From assembly GCA_026874595.1 (NCBI GenBank), contig CM049320.1, forward strand, positions 17,000,988-17,064,987: a stretch of DNA of 64,000 nucleotides, given 5' to 3'. Both the position numbers and the translations under genes were made by a program. Shown here in pieces: positions 12,201 to 24,200 of the stretch. The first letter of the stretch is position 1; each line of letters opens with the position of its first letter. Under the pieces are notes generated by a model, which worked only from the letters and a program-made list of their open reading frames with translations, was not told the origin of the DNA and ran no database searches. Source of the stretch: Sipunculus nudus (lineage: Eukaryota > Annelida > Sipuncula > Golfingiida > Sipunculidae).

Positions 12201-15200
12201 CTGTACTTTTCCCCTCCTCCCCTGATTTCATTTTCTGTAATTTAAATTTGATTTTGCATTAGTATTTTATAAGTATTTAATGGTAAGAAAATTTAAGACA
12301 CTTCAATTCTAATTTAGGAATATCCATGTACCTAACAGTTTTTTAATAATAAGATTCAGGGCTCAATTGGCAAGATTTTCTTTAAAGTCAGGTCCAACAG
12401 GACAATTACCAGACCCCTGTTCCCCAGGCTTTTACATGCTCTGTGATAGGCTGTCTAATCAGCTGATCAATGTTATATATAACATTGTTGTTATACCCTG
12501 TTTTCAGTTACTTGTGAAAGGAATAACATAACACAGTTTTGTACACATTTTATTCTTTGTATAACTCAATTGCCTTAAGTATAAAACGTAAGCAACAAAC
12601 ACTGGCTGTCTAGTATAGGGTAAATGAAATTCTAAAATAGCAGTGGACATATACATTATATGGTTACCAGGCACACTTATATAATATCAATGGTGGCATG
12701 CTACATTTGAATGGCCAACAAAAATATCTTTTAAGCTGACTTAGTTGGGGCATCATATACTTTCAGTTTCATATTGACCATAGTTTACCCTTTACTGAAT
12801 GTGATCATTCCTTCAATGAGGCAGCAAATAAATTTTTGGCGTGATAGAAGTGTGATCCAGACAAGCACCAATTACAATAACAATCACCATCAAATGGGGG
12901 CCAGAGCTAATAAATTTGCCACACCTACCTTAAATTTGCCACCAAAGTTTGGTGGTCCAGCACTGATTTCTAGCACTTGAATTTACCAAGAATACAGCTG
13001 AGCTAACCAGGGAATGCATCTTTGTTACCTTTGTGCTTAATTTGGAGTAGCCGTGACAAACACGACTCAGTCAAGACCCCCTACTGAGTCGTGACACAAG
13101 CAAAATTGAGAACCGCCCTGCAAGTCCACGCCACGCTTTATAACTGTATCTCCGCATACAGTCAGCAGGCAGACCGCAGAAATCTCCCATACATGCAGAA
13201 CAATATATGAATATATTGGGTTATAACGGAATATTTCACACACATGGTAGGTGTCGTTGGAGAGATAAGAAACTTATAGGTCTAGTGGGTTATTTGAAGT
13301 GACACAATACTTGTAAGGAATGAGGCGTTGTCAAAAATGACAAAAATATTTGCATCCCAATGGGGCCTAATAATGTGATCCTCAGAGTTAGATGCCCAGG
13401 CACTCTGGCAAGCCAATGATCTGGCCATAATGTCAGAGGGCTGATCTGGCGCTAAATTTGGAGTAGCATCTAGTCATTTATTCTAAAACTTCACTTTAGT
13501 TTACCCTTACAACATGGGGAGACCAATACCTGGAAACTGACTTTTTTTTTTCTTTTTTTCAATGGTTAGGGAGCTGATGCGGGCCCTGGCTTGCTAGAGT
13601 TATTTATATATGATCAGCTCAAGCCCAAACTCCACCTTTTTCTTTGTTTTCTTGGATATCTCAAACAGAAACTGAAGAAATTTCCGTTTTTTTTTATTTG
13701 AATTATATCTCAAATGATGGTTCAGTGTGTTTGAACTCTGAACAAGCACTGTGTGTCTTTTACTGGAATAACTTACACCAATATTAATCCTTATTGTCTG
13801 TCCTTCTTTAAAGCCTAGGTCAAGTTGAGGACCGGGATCGAAGCTCGCTGCTCCTTCTTCTGATTTGGCTTCACGTTTCACCCATCTACAACAAATATAT
13901 TTCCTTAATGATGCTGAAACATGGCACATGAAGTTCCTTTAAGTAACAGTGATGAGCACACACAGGACTCAACCTGCTTTCAATGGTGAAGACTGGGTTA
14001 TCTTATCGTTTTATACTGTCAGCGTAATCAGCCAATCATCATTGCTCTCATACAGGAGGTCTTGAGATGGCTGGTATGCATTGCAGATGAAGCAGTGTAA
14101 ACAGGGATAAAGGGCTGCAGTTATTTATAACAGAAAATTTAAGGTCTCACAACTGACAATTGTCCAAGTCTTAACAATCTGACCAACATCCAGCTTGTGT
14201 CATCCACATTTTAATGGAGAATGAAGGCCACAGACTTTGACACAATGAGTCACTGGTGCTCATTTTTAGTCCCTTTATTTTTACATCCGTCACCTGGCTT
14301 GTGATATTCGGGTCTTAGCCTGTATGCAAAATGGCAGCACCTAGGAAATAATTGGGAGGAACAAGTCAGAGTTCAGTAAGGGTGTGGAGATATGACAAAA
14401 TAGAACTCAGAGGACAGAGTCCAGACAAAGACTATCAGTGGAGAGTCTAGAGGAAACTGGCTTTGTGTCAGCTGAGTAGAAGCCTGAGGAACGCTTGGAG
14501 GTGACCGTTCCAAAACCTGCAAATTACTTATAAAGATATATGGAACTGATTATTTCTGTCATTACTGATAACCTGTAATTTCTATGTGGGTGAGATGGTG
14601 GTGGTCATCTTTTTAATGGGCTACTAAGAAATGGAAAAATGTGTTTCTGTGCATGTGTTTGTCTGTCTGTGTCCTTCAGCAAGACATGAACCCTGATCAA
14701 ACCAGCTTTCAACAGAGACTTGAGGTTCTGCTCATCTGAATATTATCACTTTAAATATTTTGCATCAATGATCAAAATTCAGAGAGATTATTAATATACC
14801 ATATAAACACCACCAACCTACCATACCATTAATCTGTGATAAGAATACATCAAAAGCAGTAATGATAAGCAAGGGGATGTAAGTATAGGTCTTGTGTCTG
14901 TTTGACCAGAAATAAAGGTGAAGAAAATTTCTAAAAACATGTTTATCATCATCTAAAATATAATTATTTTTAACTGACTGTTTTAACTAACTGATTGAAA
15001 GGGTCCTGTAGAGGTCTAAGTATAATACTCACTTGAAGTGATCTTGTATTGATACTAAGAGATCAAAGGAGTCACCCCTGTCAGCAAAACCAATTCCTAT
15101 AAATGCAGTCCTCCCTGGAAATATAATAAAAGACAGATTGGTCTATAGGCTCACCTGATAACTTCACACTAATTATATAGAAACACACAAAAATAAAATC

Positions 15201-18200
15201 TGCAGGTGAACACAAGTCACTGGATTGTTCTCTCTGTTTTTCCAATGAATAAAAGTCACTTACATTGCGATAGTCAAACATTTTTCATTATTAACATACA
15301 ATATGTCATATAATCTTTTTAAATATTTTTTTCCTGTTGTCAATAATACAATGCTGACACACCAAACCGGTATCCAGTGCACAATAAACCATTTACCTCA
15401 ACAAATTTTTGGTACATAAACACATATGTTACTGACATTAAATAGTATTGTCCCCTTGTTATTCCATTCCTTTTCTTTCATCAAAAACCATGATGTACAT
15501 AATTATTAAAGTCTCTACCATAACTGTAAACTCCTCATTTATTGTAAAATTTTGACACCTTGTCATTTTTTGTGCTAACTTATATTCTACCTTAGCATAT
15601 TTCTATATATACAATATATACAATAGGTCACAAGAGAGAGAAAGAGTGAGAAAGACTGAGACTAAAGAGAAAGAGACAAATGATTTTAAGGCAGATTTTG
15701 ATAATTCACACCCATATATCTTTATTAGCCTTGCAGTAGGGCTCCCTGTTCAGTAACTTTAATTGATATAACATTGAAAATAGTTTCAGATCATCACATC
15801 TGAAGGTGTAACAACAGGACATTCTTACCTGATTCATCTTTGATGCGTATAACGAAGTACCTGCATGAGTCTAACACCTGTTCTACTGCAACACCTGGAT
15901 AACCATCCACTGGACATTTAGCAAACAGCTCACCTGAATAAACACAAACATATCAGGTATCATACAGAGGTACATTTCACCTGTATAAACACACAGGTAT
16001 CCTACAGATAAACAGTTCACCTATGTAAACACGCAGGTATCATACAGATGTGCAGCTCACCTGTATAAACACACAGGTATCACACATGTACATCTCACCT
16101 GTATAAACACACATATCACACAGATGTACAGTTTACCTGTATAAACACACAGGTAACATACAGATGTACAGCTGACTTATATAAACACATAGATATCATA
16201 AAGATGTACAGTTCACCTGAATAAACTCACAAGTATCATACAGATGTAAAGCTTACCTGTAAAAAACACATAGGTATCACACACATGTACAGCTCACCTG
16301 TACAAACACTGAGGTATCACAAAATTGTACATCTCACCTGTATAAACACACATGAGCCACAAACATATACCATGAAGAAACAGACTGTTACCATGTTCAT
16401 AGTTTATATAGAGAAATATTTAGAACTTCACTGACATTCAAAATCAAAATAGAACTAGAATACGGGTATTCGACAAGCGACTACGTGTATCCGCCAAAAT
16501 CAGAGAAGGACGGGTGAAGTAAGGCATGGATTAAGTGGCAAGGGGATATAGAGTTAGATGTGTTAAATATTAGAATGGATCTCTGTCACATTAACATGAT
16601 TGTAGGTGGCGCCACCTGTTACTTGAACGAGAAACTATCCAAGATATATACACAAGCAAAATTTCATGTGGAAAAGTCAAACCACTGCAGAGATATGAGT
16701 GATTTTATCCCACAGCAGACAAACAGATGAACGCTGTGCAAAAATGGCTGCAGGTGGCACCACCATTTTTGTGTATGTTATATAGCTATCCAAGGGCTAC
16801 ATTTGTGTAAAAAAAATTTTCCTGATTGGTTGATTGAGTCCAGAGATATAAGCATGGATGTCTACAGCGTGAACGTGAATGTAGGTGGCGCCACCTGTCA
16901 TTAAATCAAGAAAGCTATGCAGGATGTATAAGCATTCTGAATTTCAGGTATTTTGGTCAAACCACTGCAGAGATATGAGTGATTTTAACCAAAGGCAGAC
17001 AAACAGATGGACGCCGTGCAAAAATGGCTGCAGGTGACGTCACCATTTTTGTGTATGTTATTAGTCAAACCACTGCAGAGATATGAGTGATTTTAACCCC
17101 AGGCAGATGAACAGATGGACACTGTGCAAACATGGTTGCAGGTGGCGCCACCTTTTGTTGTGTATGTTATAAAGCTATCCCAGGGCTACATTGGTGTAAA
17201 ATTTTTTTCCGGATCGGTCAAACGGTTCCGGAGATATATGGGTTTATGTTTGGAGCATAAACGTGAATGTAGGTGGCGCCACCTGTCATAAAATAGAGAA
17301 AGCTATCTAGGATGTATATGCATGCCGAATTTTAGGTGAATTAGTCAAACCACTGCAGAGATATGAGTGATTTTAACCCCAGGCAGATGAACAGATGGAC
17401 ACTGTGCAAACATGGTTGCAGGTGGCGCCACCTTTTGTTGTGTATGTTATAAAGCTATCCCAGGGCTACATTTGTGTAAAAATTTTTTCCGGATCGGTCA
17501 AACGGTTCCTGAGATATATGGGTTTATGTGTGGAAACAGACGCACAAACGGACGCTGGGCAGAGACGAAAGGTCAGAGGTCAAGGTCACTTGGTTAGGCA
17601 CCAGTTCACATGTGACCCGATAAATTGTGTAAGTTTCGGAAAAATCTGTCCAGTAGTCTCAGAGGAGTTCTCCGGAAACGAACGCGGCGGCGGCGGCGGA
17701 ACCCGGTCAAAAACATAGTATCCGCAAAACTTCGTTTTGGCGGATACAATTATAACATTATTAACACTGGCTGAGATGCATGTTGTACAGTGAAAGATAA
17801 AATTAACCAGAGGTATTAATATCTATCATATGATGTATTAAGTTCCTGCATTATTCTCAACTTTGGAAATGTATACTGTGGTTGGCTTTGAATTTACGGG
17901 GCTCAGTTTTCGCACTCAGGCAAATTTTCATAATTTCACGGGGTTTAATTTTAGCGATGGGGCATATAGTAATAATTTGATATAAACGACAAAATAGTTA
18001 TCAATTCTCATTTCACAAATGTATTAGTATCTGTTTATCGCCTCATTAACCACGCACACGGCCCATGACTGTTTTTGGTAAGCTATTTAACAGGAGTTTC
18101 CTGGCTCGAAGGCCCTCCCCACATTTCACCTGTCAGTGCAGGTGTGATAAATAATGCTTTGTCAAGAAACCATGTTAGTCATCACAGGAAAACTGGCCCC

Positions 18201-21200
18201 ATCTATATTAAACAAGCTCCCTATGTTGAGGGTATTTTTACTTGGAATGAGTACAAATTAATGCTCATGATTTGCTCAAATTACAACGACCATCACTGTC
18301 GGGATTTGGCAATGCCGCTTCAAAGGGGCACTGGTTTCACAGCTTGGCCATTACATATCAATATAAATAGGGCCCTACACATTACCTTGATCATATCAAG
18401 TTCGGATTAGGTTAATGAAACATCCATGGTTATTACAAGTGGGAAGGGGCCATCCCTGAAGCGGCCACGCACGGAAGATCTGCCTGATCCCCGCGAGTGT
18501 GAATGCGAGTTGTTCCAAGTGGCGAATGATCAGATCGACCGACAGCCGACAAAGCGTTATAAGCGGGGAGAATACAAGCAGCTCGATGAAGACAAATGGT
18601 TTGCGATCGCAAAGTCTGTCATCGAAATCGGACCAGCCAAAACTGCAAGGAAGTACGGGATCAGTGAATCAACAGCCCGGTCTATCAAGAATCATTACCT
18701 TCAAGTGAAAAGAAGTGGAAAGGAGCCCAGCAATTGTGAAATTGTTTTGCTATTTTCAATGACCAATACAAAAAATGGTCCCATACATTTTAGTTGCATG
18801 ATAATAAATAATAAATAAATACATTCCATTTAAAGCTAGAAATTGGTCACGTTGCATGCTGCGATTAACATGATCGTCATTTGGATTATATTTATTTTCC
18901 ACTAATGCCTACGATTGCCATCTGGTGAGGACTACAGAAACTTTTTTCCCATGACAGCAAGGGTTTAAATCTGCGTGGTTTTAATTTCACGGTATGCCCC
19001 GATCGCAAATATAGCGAATTTTAAACCACCGCGAATATTAAGCCAACCACAGTATCTGGGCATTCTCAAAGCAACTCCAAACTCATGATAAAACAATTAT
19101 CTATATCCCCTTTCAGTAGTATTTAAGAAAGGTACAAAGGACACAGTAAGAACAGGTGGTTGGGTGTATGTGTGTGGGTGTGCGTGTGGGGGGGGGGGTT
19201 AAGTGAACATACAGGTTTTGCAGTTGCACTGTTGGCACTCATACTCACTTTGCCCCCACCCCCCTTAATTAACAAGAGTTTCCATTCATGTGTTGTATTG
19301 TACACCATAACACTGCCTGTTCATCTGTTCCCTAACTGGGGTCTCTTCATGAGTTATCCTTATCATGCTGAGGACCTTTCAAAAGCTTCACAGTATAAAT
19401 CATAAACACATTATTTTTTTCTTTAATAATATAAATCTTTTCACTGTTGATAATGTGTGTCAATTCAAATGTGTTTCTTAGTAAAACTGGAAAATTGTCT
19501 GATTGGTGTTTTTTTTTCAAAATGCCAAAGAATCAATTTGAGACCTGATTTGTGTTTTTCTTTCTTCTTCGAAATAAAAAAAAATCAACTTATGACCTTT
19601 TAACTAGTTTTGGTATTGTTATTTACACCAGTATATATGGTTAAAATCAACCAACCTTAAACCTGCAAACCCTGGTGACCAACAATAATTCAAACTTATC
19701 AAAGATTTATGATTACAACCTTTGGATTACCTGAGCTTTTGTCTTCTAATTTTATAAACAGTTCCTTCTCGACAGCAACGACCCTCAACCGGCCGACCCA
19801 GTCTGGCTGGTCCAACTTCCATTCTGCAGCTCTGTAATAATCATTGTAACACAGAAATGAACTGGGGAATTATTTAATCATACATAGTAGTGTAAAACAC
19901 AGTGATACCTATAATAATGATACTTAAAACAAGGGAGGCACAGATGATTTATTAAACCACAACCATTATATGAAAAAATTGTTTATCTGACATTGAAAAC
20001 TGATAACAGAAATTTTTACCGTTTATCCAAAATCCAAACAATGAAAAAATCTGCAACATTGAAATGAACCATGATTTTCCAAGACAACTTAGCAATAATT
20101 TCAATGTATTTTACATGACGTTTTGATTGAATTGAAGGAAAGCCTTAAAAAAATGGTGTTGCCAATGTTTATTTTGGACTACCTTTGACATTAATTCATG
20201 TCTTTAAATCTCTGGTAAAGTCCCACGCGGCAGATTGGGAATCATGGTGAATCCTGTAGATTCAATATTCGAACAAAACCCCTTTCCCTGAGCTTTTTGG
20301 ATAAATGAAGCTCTTCTGTATTGTGTTTTCATGCATGTGTATATGAACAGTAATTCAGAGTCACTTATATTTGAAATAAGCCACATGACGGCAGGGTTGG
20401 CATTCTTCCAGGAAGATTGGTATTTCTTCCCTTCCCTGGGAAATTAGAGAAATTTCAGGGACAAAAAGGAAGTTTCTGGGAAGAAAAGGACGTTACGGAA
20501 GAAACTTGAAATTTTCCACAAAAACGTATTAAACATATACACACGTTAAACTGCGAATCACACAATATTGTATTACAACTAGACATTTCTTGGCACCGCA
20601 GGTGCAAGAGTAACCCCAGACATAGTAAGCCCCCACCCCCTTTATAAATAGACCCCCATTTTTAGCAGCATATACTGACACTTGGCAAATTCATTGTTTC
20701 TTCCATCTAACAATCCACAATCTTGTTAAAGATGTTGGTCCTGTGACCTTGATCTTTTTAAAGATGTGTCCTGTGACCTTGACCTGTGACCTCATGACCC
20801 CAAAATCAAATTTGGTCTTGCTTTTCCAATGGGACATATGCAAGTTAAGTTTGAAATCTATACATCAATAAAGCAGGAATTATCACCCAGAAACTAATTT
20901 TTGGACAGATGGCTCCTGTGACCTTCACCTTTGACCTTGTGACCTCAAAATTTATAGTGTTCTTCCTCTCTTGGCAGGAGAACTATATGTGCAAGATGAA
21001 AGATCTGAGATGAAATGTTTGGATGAAAATGCATCCACAATCTTTTTAAAGAGGTTTCCTGTGACCTTTACCTTTGACCTCATGACCCCAAAGTCAATTC
21101 AGGTCTTGCTTTTCCAATGGGTCAAATTCAAGTCAAGTTTGAAATCCATACATCAATAAAAGCAGGAATTATCATCCAGAAACTAATTTTTGGACAGATG

Positions 21201-24200
21201 GCTCCTGTGACCTTCACCTTTGACCTTGTGACCTCACAATTGATAGGGTCTTCCACTCTTGGCAGGTGAACTATATATGCAAGAGGAAAGATCTGAGATG
21301 AATTGTTTGGCTGAAAATGCATCCACAATCTTTTTAAAAAGGTTTCCTGTGACCTTGACCTTTGACCTCATGACCCCAAAATCAATTCAGGTCTTGCTTT
21401 TCCAAAGGGTCAAATACAAGTCGAGTTTGAAATCCATACATCAATAAAAGAAGGAATTATCATCCAGAAACTAATTTTTGGACAGATGGCTCCTGTGACC
21501 TTCACCTTTGACATTGTGACCTCAAAATTGATAGGGTTCTTCCTCTCTTGGCAGGTGAACTATATGTGCAAGATGAAAGATCTGAGATGAAATGTTTGGA
21601 TGAAAATGCATCCACATATTTTTAAAGGTGTGTCCTGTGACCTTGACCTTTGACCTCATAATCTCTAAATCAATTTGGGTCTTGCTTTTCCAATGGGACA
21701 TATACAAGTCAAGTTTGAAATCCATACATCAATAAAAGCAGGAATTATCATCCAGAAACTAATTTTTGGACAGATGGCTCCTGTGACCTTCACCTTTGAC
21801 CTCAAAATTGATAGGGTTCTTCCTCTCTTGGCAGGTGAACTATATGTGCAAGATGAAAGATCTGAGATGAAATGTTTGGCTGAAAATGCATCCACATCTT
21901 TTTAAAGGTGTGTCCTGTGACCTTGACCTTTGACCTCATAACCTAAAAATCAATTTGGGTCTTGCTTTTCCAATGGGACATATACAAGTCAAGTTTGAAA
22001 TCTATACATCAATAAAAGCAGGAATTATCATCCAGAAACTAATTTTTGGACAGATGGCTCCTGTGACCTTCACCTTTGACCTTGTGACCTCAAAACTGAT
22101 AGGGGTCTTCCTCTATTGGCAGATGACTTACATGTGCAAGATGGAAGGTCTGAGATGAAATGTTTGGCTGAAAATGCATCCACAATCTTTTTAAAGATGT
22201 GTCCTGTGACCTTGACCTTTAACCTCATGACCCCAAAATCAATTGGAGTCTTGCTTTTTCAATGGGACATATATAAGTCAAGTTTGAAATCAATACATCA
22301 ATAAAAGCAGGAATTATCATCCAGAAACTAATTTTTTGACAGATAGCTCCTGTGGCCTTGACCTTTGACCTTGTGACCCCAAAATTTATATGGATCATCC
22401 ACTACTTGCAAGTGAGCTATATATTCAAGATGGAAGACCTAAGATGAAAGTTTGGCTTAAAATGCATCCACAGTATCTTTTAAAATGCCAGTCCAGTGAC
22501 CTTGACCTTTGACCTCATGACCCTAGAACCTATAGGGTTCTTACTTTAGTGGTGGGCCATACATAAGTCATGTTTGAAATCCATATGGCTATCAACACTG
22601 GAGATATCATAAGAGGTGTGTGATTTTCACCATATATGGCAATATTCAAGGTCAAGGCCACTATCATAGGAAAGGTCATGACCCCAATTTAAAAAAACAT
22701 CATTCCATAACCCATACCTATGTATATGCATAATATAAAAGAAATCTGTCCATTAGTTTTTGACTTATAATGCTCACAGTACTGTAAGGTGGCAATTTTG
22801 GGGGTATTAAACGGCACAAAAACAAGTAAAGAATAATAGGTGGCGCCACCAGTTTCTGGAACATGACAACCCTATCCATGATCTCCCATCAACTTGATTT
22901 TGGGATAAATCCATGCAAGATTTCTTGATATATTAAAGAATTTGTGTGATTTTCCCCAAAATTGGACCTATTCAAGGTCAAGGACACTCTCCTAGTAAAG
23001 GTCATGACCTCATTTTAAATAGGCGTCGTCCTCTCACCCATATCTATACATAAACCAAGTTTGGTAAAGTTCCGTGAAATTTTTTTTGGTTATCGCGCCA
23101 ACAAGATTTATATGCGGCGGCGGCGGGACCGGTATGAAAACATAGTATCCCCCGACTTTGTCTGGGGATACAATTATTCATTATTTACACATTCTTATTC
23201 ATTATTTAAACACTGAATTAGACTGAAATTTTATTGAGTTTAATTAAATGAATAGAACTGACAGTATGAGAACACTGACACTATGCCTAAGACAGAGACA
23301 GATCAGTTCCATCAGTGTTTTGGGATCAGTGTTTTGGATTCTTGCCCAAAATATCTACTACACGTTTGGGGTTTGTAGCATTATCCAAAGTCTCTGTTCA
23401 CTGGTTTGTGTAATGTCCCAAAAAATCTGCTGGACATGATCTTCTAATAATACGGTGATTTGCAATTGTTTCCATGTTCCTTAAATTCCTAGGTATATAT
23501 GATGAACATATAATTATTATTTAACCAGTTAGTACCAGTAATCAATTAATGAAGCCACTCGCAACCTTAAAGTTTGATAATCCTTAATAGTTGAATGGAT
23601 TCCCACATGTCCATAATGCTAAATAATAGAACAAACTTTGTTAAAGAAGTTAAAAAAGGATTTGATCCTTAAACTTGATCTGTAAGAATAAAAATAATAA
23701 GTGATAGATAAGTAATAGTTCTTTTAGACATTTTGGGATTCCCCTCATTTCTTATAGTAGATGTTTCGAGTGAATGAAGTTTAGATAATTTGGAGCAGAC
23801 ATTTTGGGGAGGCCCCAGTGTTTTGTATCAGCAGGTTATATCTGCTCATTACTGGACAAATGAATAAGCAGTATTCCTCTTGGGATTCCCCTCATTTCTT
23901 ATAGTAGATGTTTCGAGTGAATGAAGTTTGGATAATTTGGAGCAGACATTTTGGGTAGGCCCCAGTGTTTTGTATCAACAGGTTATATCTGCTCATTACT
24001 GGACAAATGAATAAGCAGTATTCCTATTGGGATTCCCCTCATTTCTTATAGTAGATGTTTCGAGTGAATGAAGTGTAGATAATTTGGAGCTGACATTTTG
24101 GGGAGGCCCCAGTGTTTTGTATCAACAGGTTATATCTGCTCATTACTGGACAAATGAATAAGTAGTATTCCTAACAGTCAGTGATTTCTCAGTGTGTGCT

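Noticed and set aside
11933-12262. 109-codon plus-strand frame rich in Gly/Ala/Pro
   Set aside because: Antisense shadow of NECAP exon 6.
15926-16360. CRISPR-like array of short repeats
   Set aside because: Units are directly adjacent and degenerate with no unique spacers, and the genome is clearly animal; it is a minisatellite.
21128-22304. Repeated open frames on both strands with similar 60-76 residue peptides
   Set aside because: They repeat with the 288 bp unit of element B, have no domain signature and shift frame between units.
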